Shown here piece by piece: positions 20,613-32,031 of a stretch of 64,000 nt of DNA. Below the pieces are notes generated by a model, which saw only the letters and a program-made list of their open reading frames with translations, was not told where the DNA came from and did no database searches. How positions within the stretch are numbered: the first letter of the stretch is position 1; each line of letters starts with the position of its first letter. The DNA lies in NCBI GenBank assembly GCA_025060325.1, contig JANXBW010000015.1, forward strand, positions 51,525 through 115,524, given 5' to 3'. This DNA comes from Thermoguttaceae bacterium. GTDB lineage: Bacteria > Planctomycetota > Planctomycetia > Pirellulales > Thermoguttaceae. The translations under genes and the position numbers were made by a program.

Positions 20613-21161
20613 ATGTCACAGTCGATCGATGCGGCTGCTCAATTTGCAGACAGGCTCCTTTCCCCCAAATCTCCGGAAAAGTCGTTTCGCAAAATCGCCC
20701 TTTATCTCCCGCTTGAACGCCCAGAAACCTTCGAGCTTGTGATCGACGGCCTATCCTGGCAAGAGAAGATCCACCCCCGCCCGCGAAACGAGTTCCGCCG
20801 TCACACCCGGCGAACATTCTCGGCCACCGTCCTTTTGGTGATTGAGACCACTCTTGGGGGAAGCCGATTGATTCGGCTGGCTTTTCCGGCCCGGGGCCGA
20901 AACATCTCCCGGAGTGGGTTGGGCGTCATTGCTTCCAACTACCTAATCCCAGCGCGACGGGAGAACGGGGGCGACTCTGTTGAAGCGGAGCCACTTCTTG
21001 TCAATCTGGAACGCGTCCTTGAGCCGGGCACTTCGTGCCTCGTCGGACTTCGCCAATCGGACGGAAAACTCTGCTGGATTGCCGGCCGAATTGTCCGCAA
21101 AAGATCTTTGGGCGGCAAAATGCAAGAATTGGGTATCCAATTCGAAAGTCGGCTGCATTAG
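20613..21161 (+). CDS. PilZ-domain protein
   Basis: A 182-residue cytosolic protein. The PilZ signature is visible: an Arg-rich start RRHTRRTFSA at about residues 62-71, then the sequence GRNISRSGLGVIA at about 95-107, which fits the N/D-x-S-x-x-G half of the c-di-GMP site. It could therefore bind c-di-GMP, and the following gene encodes a probable diguanylate cyclase. The ATG at 20613 has AAGG 8 nt upstream. The output function is not visible from sequence. Confidence 0.8.
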   Translation: MSQSIDAAAQFADRLLSPKSPEKSFRKIALYLPLERPETFELVIDGLSWQEKIHPRPRNEFRRHTRRTFSATVLLVIETTLGGSRLIRLAFPARGRNISRSGLGVIASNYLIPARRENGGDSVEAEPLLVNLERVLEPGTSCLVGLRQSDGKLCWIAGRIVRKRSLGGKMQELGIQFESRLH

Positions 21162-21380
21162 GTGGAGCTCGGCTTCGGTAGGTAGACGGCATCGCCCATC
21201 GTCGAGCGCACGACTGCTCCGCAATATAAGGAGTAGCGCCCGGGCTGCCCGGCCGGGGGTTGGATCCCGGCCACTGCCGCAGACCAGCTCGATTGCAAGC
21301 GGGTGGTCTGAGCTAGGATCCCAGTCGACCGGCATCCTGCCAATAGCATTCAAACGACGAAAACCGGCGGCAAAACTCCG

Positions 21381-22622
21381 ATGGACTCGACGCCGCTTGT
21401 GCTCATCGGGCTATTTGTTTTTGGCGTGGCGCAACTGGCAATTGGGGTCGTGGTGGGGCGGCTCCTTGCCGAACGGTCTTTTGATGCGGCCCGAAACGAC
21501 CCTGCACGCAGATCTCGCCTCCGGACAGTCAGCCAGCAGAACAGGGCCGCTGCACCACCGTCGCACGAAGAGGCGGCTGCCAGACTTTTCCGGCTGGTGG
21601 CCGATGTGCGGGATGAGCTGGGTGTCCACCGCGAACAGATCGAGCAACTTGCTCGCAAATTGACGGAAGCGTCGGAGGTCCGCCCCCAGGAACTAGCTCG
21701 TGTCTTTCTCGAGGCAGTGAGCCGAGCCCTTCAAATCAACCAGTGGCTGAGAGAGCGATTGGAGCTTGCCGAAGAACGGCTCCGCGTGCAGGCAGAGGAT
21801 TTGCGACGGTATTCCCAAGAGGCCCGGACGGACCCGCTCACCGGGCTCTTAAACCGCCGGAGTTTTCAGTCCGCGGCGGCCGAAGCCCTCGCCCGACTCC
21901 GCCAGCAAGCGAAACCGGTGGCTTTGCTTCTAATCGATTTGGATCATTTCAAGCAACTTAACGATCGGTTGGGGCATCCGACCGGGGATCTTCTCCTGAG
22001 GACGTTGGCCGAGCGATTAGCCGGCCTGGTTGGGGGCAATGGCTTAGTGGCTCGCGTGGGGGGTGAAGAATTTGCGGTTCTTTTTGAGGGGCTTGACCAG
22101 CCGGAAATCGAGACTATCGCCGCACGTATCCATTCTGGCGTTAAGACCCCGGTAAACACGCCACAGGGGGTAGTTCAATGTTCGATTTCCGGTGGCTTAG
22201 CGATGGCCACCTCCGCTGATTGTTTTGATAGCCTTTACGATCGGGCGGACAAAGCGCTGTATGCCGCCAAGAAAGCCGGCCGAGACCGGATTGTCGCAAT
22301 CCACGGAAGCCAGTTCCGCCTCATCGCCCCACCGGAGGTGCTAGGCCCCGGCCCTGAAAAATCCACAAGCCTCCAGGGATCCCAAATACCTCCGCCTGAA
22401 ATGAGCATCCAATTCCCCGACCAGCTCAGCCCAATGACCTCCGGCAAAGACCCTCGCGTAACGCCGGGGGTTGCAGGGGGACTCCCGCCGCAGGCCCCTC
22501 ATGCCCTTAGTGGCCAGGAGGCCGAGGAAGTCATTCGTGAGTTACGCGAAAAATTGCAGTCGCTTCTTGAAGGACCAGACCCGGTACAAGAGGAAAACAT
22601 CTTCTCCACCGAAGATCGGTAG
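21381..22622 (+). CDS. Membrane-anchored diguanylate cyclase (GGDEF)
   Basis: A 413-residue protein. An N-terminal membrane helix (LVLIGLFVFGVAQLAIGVVVG, residues 6-26) is followed by a coiled-coil-like linker and a GGDEF domain beginning at TDPLTGLLNRRSF (about residue 150), with the active-site GGEEF at 227-231. It should therefore make c-di-GMP from GTP. The allosteric RxxD inhibition site expected five residues before GGEEF reads GGNG, so product inhibition is probably missing. A Pro-rich tail of about 100 residues follows. It lies 219 bp after the PilZ gene on the same strand. The ribosome site is weak. Confidence 0.92.
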   Translation: MDSTPLVLIGLFVFGVAQLAIGVVVGRLLAERSFDAARNDPARRSRLRTVSQQNRAAAPPSHEEAAARLFRLVADVRDELGVHREQIEQLARKLTEASEVRPQELARVFLEAVSRALQINQWLRERLELAEERLRVQAEDLRRYSQEARTDPLTGLLNRRSFQSAAAEALARLRQQAKPVALLLIDLDHFKQLNDRLGHPTGDLLLRTLAERLAGLVGGNGLVARVGGEEFAVLFEGLDQPEIETIAARIHSGVKTPVNTPQGVVQCSISGGLAMATSADCFDSLYDRADKALYAAKKAGRDRIVAIHGSQFRLIAPPEVLGPGPEKSTSLQGSQIPPPEMSIQFPDQLSPMTSGKDPRVTPGVAGGLPPQAPHALSGQEAEEVIRELREKLQSLLEGPDPVQEENIFSTEDR

Positions 22623-23449
22623 CCAGGAAGATGGCCGGTACGTCCCGCATCAGGGCTTCACGTATTGACTCAGTTTGGGAATCAAGGGCTAGAACCGATT
22701 GCGATCTGCTTGCGATGTTCCACTTAGCGGAACGCCCCCTTCCAATTCCAAGCGGCTCAGATTCCGCCCGGCAACGTCAGATTGACTCCGCCCCGAACTG
22801 ATAGAGCCTTCCTTTCCCGGCCTAGGGCCCTCCGGCTTTGTCTATAAAAGGGGACGCCCTGGCGATTTCGTCGCGGTACCGAAAGTTGCCTCTTACCCTT
22901 GGTTTGCAAGTGCCGGCCTCGGGCGAGGTTGTTGAAAGGGGAAATCGGGTTCCGAGTACGGTTGGTAGGACCATTACTTGCGAGCGCCAGCGGTAGCATC
23001 GCCGCAAATCAGCCGAGGCGCCAGCGCTTGATAAGCCTCAGCCAATCCAGCGCCTATCTTCTTTGGCTCCTAGAAGTGAACACCGGCAGTTGGGATAATC
23101 CTCCCTAAGCGACATGGGAGGCCCCGGGTAAAGGACAAAGATACGAGCTGTGTGCTGGAAGATGCGGTCCTTGCAGTCGGCCGAGACTTCGTCAACCAGT
23201 GTCAGCCACGCAGGTTCGTTTCACAGTCGCTCGGGGTGCCGACGCCGTGTTTTTTGAGACACGTTTGCCTGGGGGGCAAAAAGCCGCCCTCCAAATGTGC
23301 CAAACCGGCGCAGAACACCGCTTTAAGCAAAACAATGCTCTCAAAAAAAGTGTTTTGGGAATCTGAGGCTGGATCAAGTCGTGACCAAACTTAACTCAGG
23401 GCCGCTTGAAGGTTTTTTGAACGTACTGGTTCTTAACGGGAGCTAAGCC
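22623..23449. other. Intergenic region with one inverted repeat
   Basis: About 830 bp. A perfect 10-bp inverted repeat, TTTTTTGAGA at 23250-23259 and TCTCAAAAAA at 23339-23348, encloses 79 nt and lies about 100 bp before cobL. No B12-box or cobalamin riboswitch core was recognised. No gene was found. Confidence 0.5.
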
Positions 23450-24694
23450 TTGGGCGACTGGGATAAGGTTTACATTGTTGGCATCGGGGAAGACGGACTG
23501 GAGGGCCTAACAGAACGAGCCCGCCGGCTTGTCACCGAGGCGGACATTCTCATCGGGGAAAATCACACGCTGGGCTTAATTCCCCCGGGCGAGGCAGAAC
23601 GGGTGGTGATGGGACCAGACCCGGAAACAGCTGTGAGGAAGATCCAAACCTCCCCCGGCAAGCGGATTGTTGTCCTGGCGGTGGGCGATCCGCTTTTCTA
23701 TGGAACGGCTCAGTATCTGTTCGACCGGTTAGGGGAGGATCGGTTCGAAGTTATCCCCCATGTGAGCACAATGCAGCTTGCCTTCGCCCGGATTAAGGAA
23801 AGTTGGGAAGATGCCTACCTCACCAACCTTGCAGGGCCGGATATCGGTCCCGTGATCGAGCGGATTCGGGTGGCGGAGAAAGTAGGACTATTCACTTCCG
23901 AGGAATGGCCGCCGTCGGCCGTGGCCAAAGCGCTCCTCGATTCTGGCATCGATTATTTCGGTGTTTACGTGTGCGAGAATCTCGGCTCCCCTAACGAGCG
24001 GGTTACTCGGGGAGAACTGGCCGACATCATCGGCCAGGCATTCTCCCCTCTTAACGTGATGATCTTGGTTCGCAAACCTTTCGCCCCGGATCGTCCGGCC
24101 GAGCGGATCGGCCGAAGGCTTTTCGGTAATCCGGACGAGGCATTCTTGCAGTCGAAGCCTAAACGAGGCTTACTAACGCCGGCAGAAATTCGGGCGATCG
24201 TCTTGGCGGAGCTTGATCTAGCCCCAGCAAGCGTTGTATGGGACGTGGGGGCAGGAAGTGGTTCGGTGGCCGTGGAAGCTGCCCAAATTGCTCGAGAGGG
24301 CACCGTCTATGCCATCGAAATGGATCCCGAGGACCATTCGCTAATCATCAAGAATGCCGAGCGATTTGGGGTGCGAAATCTCGTGGCCGTTCTTGGCCGG
24401 GCACCGGAAGCTTGGAAAGACCTCCCCGATCCTGACGCCGTGTTTATCGGGGGCACCGGTCGGGTGGTAGTAGGGCTAGTGGAAGGCGCCTTTGCCCGAC
24501 TGCGGCCCAAGGGCCGGTTGGTCACTGTGGTCAGTAGCATTGACAACTTGGCCGACGTCTATCGCCTGCTCCACCGTCAGACGGGCAACGTCAATGTTCG
24601 GCTTGTGCAGATAGCTCGGGGACACTACCAGCTTGAGCGGATGCGGTTTCACTCGCTTAACCCGGCTTTCGTCATTGGCGCGGTGAAAAGCTGA
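23450..24694 (+). CDS. cobL: Precorrin-6Y C5,15-methyltransferase (CbiE-CbiT fusion)
   Basis: A 414-residue fusion in cobalamin (corrin) synthesis: it methylates C5 and C15 and decarboxylates the C12 side chain of precorrin-6Y. The N-terminal half is a tetrapyrrole methylase (VYIVGIGEDGLEGLT, AVGDPLFYGT, HVSTMQLAFARI). The C-terminal half is a class I SAM methyltransferase (VVWDVGAGSGSVAVEAA, VYAIEMDPED, VFIGGTGR). It starts with TTG at 23450, supported by GGGAG at 23438-23442, 7 nt upstream. No other intact cobalamin gene lies in the window. The only relative is the degenerate CbiA-like protein near 41 kb. Confidence 0.94.
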   Translation: MGDWDKVYIVGIGEDGLEGLTERARRLVTEADILIGENHTLGLIPPGEAERVVMGPDPETAVRKIQTSPGKRIVVLAVGDPLFYGTAQYLFDRLGEDRFEVIPHVSTMQLAFARIKESWEDAYLTNLAGPDIGPVIERIRVAEKVGLFTSEEWPPSAVAKALLDSGIDYFGVYVCENLGSPNERVTRGELADIIGQAFSPLNVMILVRKPFAPDRPAERIGRRLFGNPDEAFLQSKPKRGLLTPAEIRAIVLAELDLAPASVVWDVGAGSGSVAVEAAQIAREGTVYAIEMDPEDHSLIIKNAERFGVRNLVAVLGRAPEAWKDLPDPDAVFIGGTGRVVVGLVEGAFARLRPKGRLVTVVSSIDNLADVYRLLHRQTGNVNVRLVQIARGHYQLERMRFHSLNPAFVIGAVKS

Positions 24695-25244
24695 TTTGGA
24701 CCTACCTTGACAAGGCAGCATCAAGGCCGCCGACTGGTCCCTTCCCGGGTCCCTTTTCCCACGGCCCGACTTCAAGGTGGCTAGATGTACGATCTTACCT
24801 CCGCGGGAGTTCTGCATAGCTAAGTCCGGGGCCATCCAAAATAGCTCACCCCTGAGAGAAGCGGAGCGCCCGATCGCGATCAAAGAGTCCCACGTGGCAG
24901 ACTAGACTTCTTTCTACTCCCCAGCCATATCTCTGCTCGTAAAAAGCCCCGGCAACGACGGCGAAAAGCTGCCAACTGAATTCGTATATGCCACCTTCGC
25001 CGCAGGGGTAACCGGCTGAAAATCCTTCCGGTAATTTCGTGGTCGTGTCGAAGCTGGTAGCGCCACAAAGCACCGGGCAGGAATTTACTCCTCCCTGCCC
25101 CGCTTAGAAATGAGAAAATTTGGCGCTCGTTACGAAAGAACCGTCGATCCGGCGGACAGCCACTTTGTAAATGTTTGCTTCGGCAACATGAATGGTCGCC
25201 TAAATGAGACCTGGACCCCAACTAGGTTGATTCCTGGAGGCAAC
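24695..25244. other. Intergenic region, nothing recognised
   Basis: About 550 bp between cobL and the PIG-L gene. I see no terminator, promoter or gene that I can support. Confidence 0.5.
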
Positions 25245-25985
25245 ATGAGTGAGATTAACCCGGTGGATGAACTACAGGTCGACGTGTTAGCAGTTGGAGC
25301 CCATCCTGACGACGTGGAGATAGGCTGCGGCGGAACGCTTGCCCTGCTTGCTGAACAAGGTTACAGAGTGGGCATTGTTGACCTGACTGACGGGGAACCC
25401 ACCCCTGGGTGTCCACACCCGGAGGTCCGGCTAATGGAGGCCCAACAAGCCGCCCAAATTCTGGGGGTGGTGGTCCGACGGACATTGTCGCTGCCTAATC
25501 GGCAGCTCATGGATTGCTTTGAAGCCCGGATTGCTTTGGCCAAGGAAATTCGTCGGCTAAGGCCACGACTAGTTTTAGGTATTGGGGCAGGGACGCCGAC
25601 CGCGTCGCCAGACCACCTGCAAGCTCGAGAAATTACCACGGCAGCTGTCTTTTACGCCCGGCTTTCCAAGTGGGAACATCACTTCGAAGGCCTGCCTCCC
25701 CATACGGTGGGTGGTTTTTGGCATTACTTTTTGGCATTTCGACACTTAACCCCACCCGCCGAGTACCCGGTTGTGGTGGATATCAGCCGGACGATTGAGA
25801 AAAAAATCGCGGCCATCCGCGCCTATAAGAGTCAGTTTTCGGGAGAAAAGGCTCATTTCCCCGAGCGAGTTCGCATCTTCAACCAACAGCAGGGCTTATC
25901 GGCGGGCTTTTCGGCGGGCGAAGTCCTGTCGCCCACCACACCCCTGGGTATCCGGGATCTCATGGGTTTTATTTTTGGGCGGTAA
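25245..25985 (+). CDS. PIG-L family (LmbE-like) deacetylase
   Basis: A 246-residue zinc-dependent N-acetylglucosaminyl deacetylase-type protein. The start is VDVLAVGAHPDDVEIGCGG, with the family's AHPDD zinc motif at about residues 18-22. A C-terminal VRIFNQQQG segment and a DVSPDHLQ-like TASPDHLQAR motif (with the third zinc-ligand His region) follow. Such enzymes deacetylate GlcNAc-linked substrates in the synthesis of low-molecular-weight thiols, lipids or glycans; the length resembles BshB1. With no other bacillithiol genes here, the substrate cannot be assigned. The ATG at 25245 follows GGAGG at 25236-25240. The frame opens earlier at 25110 without support. Confidence 0.88.
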   Translation: MSEINPVDELQVDVLAVGAHPDDVEIGCGGTLALLAEQGYRVGIVDLTDGEPTPGCPHPEVRLMEAQQAAQILGVVVRRTLSLPNRQLMDCFEARIALAKEIRRLRPRLVLGIGAGTPTASPDHLQAREITTAAVFYARLSKWEHHFEGLPPHTVGGFWHYFLAFRHLTPPAEYPVVVDISRTIEKKIAAIRAYKSQFSGEKAHFPERVRIFNQQQGLSAGFSAGEVLSPTTPLGIRDLMGFIFGR

Positions 25986-27969
<1,984 letters not shown>

Positions 27970-28275
27970 CTGGTGGAAGTAACGCATACCCCGGCAGCTT
28001 TTTTCCGATCGTCACCTGGGGTAGCGCGCTTAGAAGGGCCGCGGCCGGGCGTGAGTGCTTTGACCACGCGTCAGAGAACACAGATCCTTGCCAGGGAATG
28101 ACACTTTCCGGCAAAGATCCGCGCGGGAGATAAACCAGACAGCCTGCCTAGCTTCGGGATTTGTCTGGGGACGGGGCGGTGGAGCCGGTCCGGCTGTGGC
28201 TATCTTGGTTTTCCTAAAACGGGCGGAAATCCCCTTTTGCGCTTTGTCGACATTTTATTGGGAGGGCTTTCTCCA
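27970..28275. other. Intergenic region after enolase
   Basis: About 306 bp. TACCCC and GGGGTA arms at roughly 27988 and 28018 may form a weak stem-loop after eno. Nothing else is visible. Confidence 0.4.
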
Positions 28276-28935
28276 ATGAACTGGTCAACAAAAGGTAGCG
28301 GGCTTCTGGCCGGGGCGTGTTTGCTAGTGGTTGTGGCGGCACCACAGATGGACGACAAAGTGTCGGCCAACCAACCCGAGCAACTTATCTTTGAAGACCG
28401 CTTGCAAGGGCAACTTGCTCAGGGGTGGTACTGGCTTCGTGAACATCCCGGTTACTGGCGCTTTGGCGACAAAGGCCTGGAGATCCGGGTGGAACCGGGT
28501 GTGGCCACCACGGTGAAAAATGCACTTGTTCGGCCGGCCCCCAATCGGGCGGAAGCCAGCTACGCCATTGAGGTAACGGTTAATAACCTCTCCCCGCTAA
28601 CCAATCAGTACGAGCAAGCCGGCATTACCTGGTATGTGGCTAAAAAGCCGGTCTTCAAACTGGTGAAGGAGCTCGTGGACGGGCAAGTGTGCATTATCCC
28701 GGGCAAGAAGCCCATCCCCGACAAACCAGTTCGTTTACGTCTCGTGGTTTCCAAGGATCGCTTCATCGCCCAATACAAGCCGGAAGGGGAAAAGGAATTT
28801 CTCACCGCCGCAGAAGGTAGTTTGCCGCCGCCTTCTGATGACGAAGTAAGCATCCAGTGCTATAACGGGCCGGCTGACGCCGAGCATTGGATCCGCTTTG
28901 AGGATTTTCGGATTTGGAAGCTCCCTAACCCGTAG
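28276..28935 (+). CDS. Exported DUF1349-like (concanavalin-fold) protein
   Basis: A 219-residue protein with an N-terminal signal peptide (LLAGACLLVVVAAP). The body resembles the DUF1349 or beta-xylosidase C-terminal jelly roll: FEDRLQGQLAQGWYWLREHPGYWRF, then YEQAGITWYV, then RLRLVVSKDRFIAQY and VSIQCYNGPA. These domains usually bind or accompany carbohydrate-active functions; no catalytic residues can be assigned. The ATG at 28276 is supported by GGAGGG at 28261-28266, whereas the frame opens at a TTG at 28237. It is followed by galE after about 190 bp, which is suggestive but not proof of a link. Confidence 0.78.
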   Translation: MNWSTKGSGLLAGACLLVVVAAPQMDDKVSANQPEQLIFEDRLQGQLAQGWYWLREHPGYWRFGDKGLEIRVEPGVATTVKNALVRPAPNRAEASYAIEVTVNNLSPLTNQYEQAGITWYVAKKPVFKLVKELVDGQVCIIPGKKPIPDKPVRLRLVVSKDRFIAQYKPEGEKEFLTAAEGSLPPPSDDEVSIQCYNGPADAEHWIRFEDFRIWKLPNP

Positions 28936-29128
28936 GCACGGGCCGGCAATACTTGCCGCCTTGCAAGAACTAATCCGAGAGGAACAACGTGAGGCTTGAA
29001 ACCTCCTCGGCCAAGGGGAAATGAGCTCGTTCAAAACGGCAAAACAGTGGTCCTTTGGTTTCACGGTCCCAGGTCTTATTCTTTCCCGCCTGTGACAAAG
29101 CCTCTACTTCGGAAGGACGCTCCCTGAC

Positions 29129-30133
29129 ATGAATGTGCTTGTCGCTGGTGGCGCAGGTTATATCGGGGCGCATGCGGTTCGGATTCTCCTCCGCACGGGC
29201 CACGAACCGGTGGTCGTGGACAATCTGCACCGGGGTCATGCGGAAGCTTTGCCGCCGGGAGTACCTTTTTTCCACGTGGACTTATTCGACAAGGCAACCA
29301 TTTTTTCCATCCTGCGTCAACATCGCATCGAATGTGTCATGCATTTTGCCGCCCTAGCCTATGTTGGCGAATCGGTCGAACAGCCGCTTCGCTATTACGC
29401 TAACAACGTCGCTGCCACGATTAGCCTCCTGGAAGCGATGATTGAAGCTCGTACACCGCGGATGGTCTTTAGCTCTACCTGCGCCACTTACGGCGAGCCT
29501 TCGCAGGTCCCCATCACGGAAGAAACACCCCAAAACCCAATCAACCCCTATGGTCGATCCAAATTGTTTGTGGAGCACATCCTTCGCGACTGTGTGCACG
29601 CTTATCCCCACCTGGGTGTCGTATCACTGCGTTACTTCAATGTGGCGGGCTGTGCCGAGGATGGCTCCTGCGGCGAGGACCACGATCCGGAGACGCATCT
29701 TATTCCCCGGCTCCTTCTGGCTGTCCTGGGGCGACTTGATGCGGTGACAATCTTCGGTACGGATTATCCCACGCCGGACGGCACATGCATCCGCGACTAT
29801 ATCCACGTGGAGGACCTATGCGAGGCCCATGTTGTGGCGATGGATGCCTGCCGACCGGGAGAATTTCGCGCTTATAACCTGGGGATTGGCCGAGGCTATT
29901 CCGTCCTGGAGGTAGTGGAGGCGGTGCGGCGGGTGACCGGCCAGGAAGTGCCCATTCGCTACGGCGCCCGCCGACCGGGCGATCCAGCTGTCCTTTTTGC
30001 CGACGCAAGTAAAATTGAGCGGGAGCTTGGGTGGCGACCGCGATTTACCACCATCGAACCAATTGTGGAAACCGCCTGGCGATGGTTCCGCACACACCCT
30101 TACGGGTACCGTTCAGCGCCTCAGGCCAAATGA
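29129..30133 (+). CDS. galE: UDP-glucose 4-epimerase
   Basis: A 334-residue extended SDR enzyme interconverting UDP-glucose and UDP-galactose. It has an NAD-binding GGAGYIGAHAV at the start, FAALAYVGESVEQPLRYY, the catalytic Ser/Thr region FSSTCATYGEP and YGRSK carrying the catalytic Tyr and Lys, then TPDGTCIRDYIHVEDL. The length is typical. The ATG at 29129 has GGAAGGA at 29111-29117. It lies between the DUF1349-like gene and the nuclease gene on one strand with 45-190 bp spacing. Close relatives (UDP-xylose or GlcNAc epimerases) cannot be excluded by eye. Confidence 0.93.
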   Translation: MNVLVAGGAGYIGAHAVRILLRTGHEPVVVDNLHRGHAEALPPGVPFFHVDLFDKATIFSILRQHRIECVMHFAALAYVGESVEQPLRYYANNVAATISLLEAMIEARTPRMVFSSTCATYGEPSQVPITEETPQNPINPYGRSKLFVEHILRDCVHAYPHLGVVSLRYFNVAGCAEDGSCGEDHDPETHLIPRLLLAVLGRLDAVTIFGTDYPTPDGTCIRDYIHVEDLCEAHVVAMDACRPGEFRAYNLGIGRGYSVLEVVEAVRRVTGQEVPIRYGARRPGDPAVLFADASKIERELGWRPRFTTIEPIVETAWRWFRTHPYGYRSAPQAK

Positions 30134-30199
30134 TGCCCGTTACCCCCCTCATTTAATTAGGGGCGTAAGGCGGCACCTGTGCAAGCGAAGGCCGTCCGA

Positions 30200-31177
30200 A
30201 TGAGGCAGTGCCAGTTGGGAGAATTGCTTTTCTTTTGGGACAACGGCATCAGGCTCCGGCACTCCGGACTGGCCGTTGATATACCCCGTCGGCAACCGTT
30301 CGGTTTTATTTCCCACGCCCACAGTGATCACATCGCCCGGCACGAGCTTGCGCTTTGCACACCGGCGACGGGGGAGTTTTATCGGCTGAGGCTGGGCAAC
30401 CGACCCGTGCGGGAAGTTCCCTTCGGCCAAGTGATCCAGACCGGCAATAGTCGACTGTGCCTTTTCCCGGCCGGCCATTGCCTGGGCTCGGCGATGTTAT
30501 GGGTGGAAGCAGAGGGACAGACGCTTCTCTACACGGGCGATTTCCGCCTGGGCGAATCAGCCACTGCCGAGCGGGCGCAAGTTCCCCGGGCCGACGTGCT
30601 CATTATGGAAAGCACCTACGGCCTTCCGCGCTATCGGATGCCGCCCCGCTCGGAAGTGGTCGAGTTGCTCCGCCAGCGCGTTCTGTGGGCTTGCAGCAAC
30701 GACTGGCTACCCGTGGTAGTTGCCTATTCGCTTGGCAAGGCGCAGGAAGTTCTTGCACTCCTTGGGCCTTTAAAGCTGCCGATTTATGTCCACAAGACAA
30801 TTTATGCGATAAGCGAGGTTTACAAGAAATTCGGCGTGAAGCTCCCAGGCTACGAACTTTTGCACGAGAATGTGCGACCGCCTGCTGTGGTTATTGTTCC
30901 CCCGGGAAGCGCTCCCAGCTTGTGGTGGCCGAGGCAATGGAAGCTAGCAGTCACCGGCTGGGCGATTGACCCAGCAACACCATATCGGCTGCGCGTGGAC
31001 GAAGCCTTACCCTTAACCGATCACGCCGACTTTGACGGTCTTATTGGTCTTGTGGAGCTGGTAAAACCGCGGCGGGTTTACTGCCTCCATGGTCCGGAGG
31101 TGTTTGTCGAGCATTTGCGGGCCAGGGGATGGGACGCCCGACCGCTTGGCCGACCGACGCAGTACCGGCTTTTCTAA
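30200..31177 (+). CDS. Metallo-beta-lactamase-fold exonuclease-like protein
   Basis: A 325-residue protein of the beta-CASP-type group, resembling the mRNA 3-prime processing and DNA ligase-associated exonuclease families. The zinc motif is FISHAHSDHIARHE (H-x-H-x-D-H), followed by FPAGHCLGSAMLW, LYTGDFRLGES, then LIMESTYGLPRY and a late TDHADFDGL. All di-zinc ligands expected by eye are present. The ATG at 30200 has GAAGG at 30187-30191, while the frame opens at GTG 30179. No ligase or helicase gene is adjacent, so DNA or RNA as substrate is open. Confidence 0.85.
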   Translation: MRQCQLGELLFFWDNGIRLRHSGLAVDIPRRQPFGFISHAHSDHIARHELALCTPATGEFYRLRLGNRPVREVPFGQVIQTGNSRLCLFPAGHCLGSAMLWVEAEGQTLLYTGDFRLGESATAERAQVPRADVLIMESTYGLPRYRMPPRSEVVELLRQRVLWACSNDWLPVVVAYSLGKAQEVLALLGPLKLPIYVHKTIYAISEVYKKFGVKLPGYELLHENVRPPAVVIVPPGSAPSLWWPRQWKLAVTGWAIDPATPYRLRVDEALPLTDHADFDGLIGLVELVKPRRVYCLHGPEVFVEHLRARGWDARPLGRPTQYRLF

Positions 31178-31302
31178 ACGCCCATGTTTCGGCGGCTGCA
31201 AGCCTGCCTCCATCGCCGGCAAAACTCAATCAAGTTCGAAGTGCCCTTTTTGTCGACGGCAAAAACCGCACCTTGACCAAAAGCTTCGGTTTGTCGCGAG
31301 GT

Positions 31303-32031
31303 CTAACGGAAGCTATAGTTTTCCGGCAAATACAGCAGTCGTCCACAAGCCCGACATAGGATTGCTTGACCGAGCAACAACGCGTTAATCGCATTAAGGG
31401 GCACCTGCTGATGACAGCCGCCACAATATTGCCCGCTCACTGGTGCGAGAGCGTCCTCGGCTTTGGCCCGCACCACCCGATCGTATAGCTCCCGGAAATC
31501 TGGCGGGAGACGATCTTCTTGCTCTGACCTTTCCCGAGTAAGATCCTCAATTTCGGCTTTTAGCTTCGGTTCGCTCGCGGCCACTTGTTGACGAACTTGC
31601 TCCAGCTCCTTGCCAGCCTTGGCTACCTCTTCCTTCGCAGCCGCGATGGTGGCCTTCAGCTGATCAAGGCGTTCCATATCCTCCAGGATCTCATCAGTGA
31701 GAACGCTGTTGGCCATCTCATCGGCCTTAATTTGCTCCAAAAGGAGTTGATACTCCTTGTTGGATTTTGACTCCATTAGCTGGAGCCGGCGGCGCTTGAT
31801 GCTTTCTTCCCGCGATTTAAGCGTCAACTGCTTTTCGTCAATAGTAACTTGGAGACGTTTAGCCTCCTCCTGCAGTTGCGCTAGTCGCTGCTCGGCCTGA
31901 CGCAGGGCACCTTCCCGGGCACGAATTTGCCGCGGGCCTTGCCCTAATCGATCCTGAAGATCTCGCAATTGTCGATGAATGCGGTGAAGAACTCGAAGAG
32001 TTTGCAAAACCCCAGTGTCGGTCGGACTCAT
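31303..32031 (-). CDS. Coiled-coil protein with C4 zinc ribbon (DUF164/CdsZ type)
   Basis: A 242-residue protein. A long antiparallel coiled coil (about residues 10-180, rich in Leu, Glu, Gln, Arg) is followed by a zinc ribbon YCGGCHQQVPLN plus LCRACGRLLY with four Cys. This is the HP0958/CdsZ family, whose members are linked to motility, secretion or RNA binding in other bacteria; the role in planctomycetes is unknown. It is downstream of rpoD on the same strand but separated from it by a strong terminator at 32411-32453, so it probably has its own promoter. The ribosome site is weak. Confidence 0.82.
   Translation of the reverse strand: MSPTDTGVLQTLRVLHRIHRQLRDLQDRLGQGPRQIRAREGALRQAEQRLAQLQEEAKRLQVTIDEKQLTLKSREESIKRRRLQLMESKSNKEYQLLLEQIKADEMANSVLTDEILEDMERLDQLKATIAAAKEEVAKAGKELEQVRQQVAASEPKLKAEIEDLTRERSEQEDRLPPDFRELYDRVVRAKAEDALAPVSGQYCGGCHQQVPLNAINALLLGQAILCRACGRLLYLPENYSFR

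Noticed and set aside
22623..23449. Cobalamin riboswitch upstream of cobL
   Set aside because: No B12-box core recognised; only a 10-bp inverted repeat is present.
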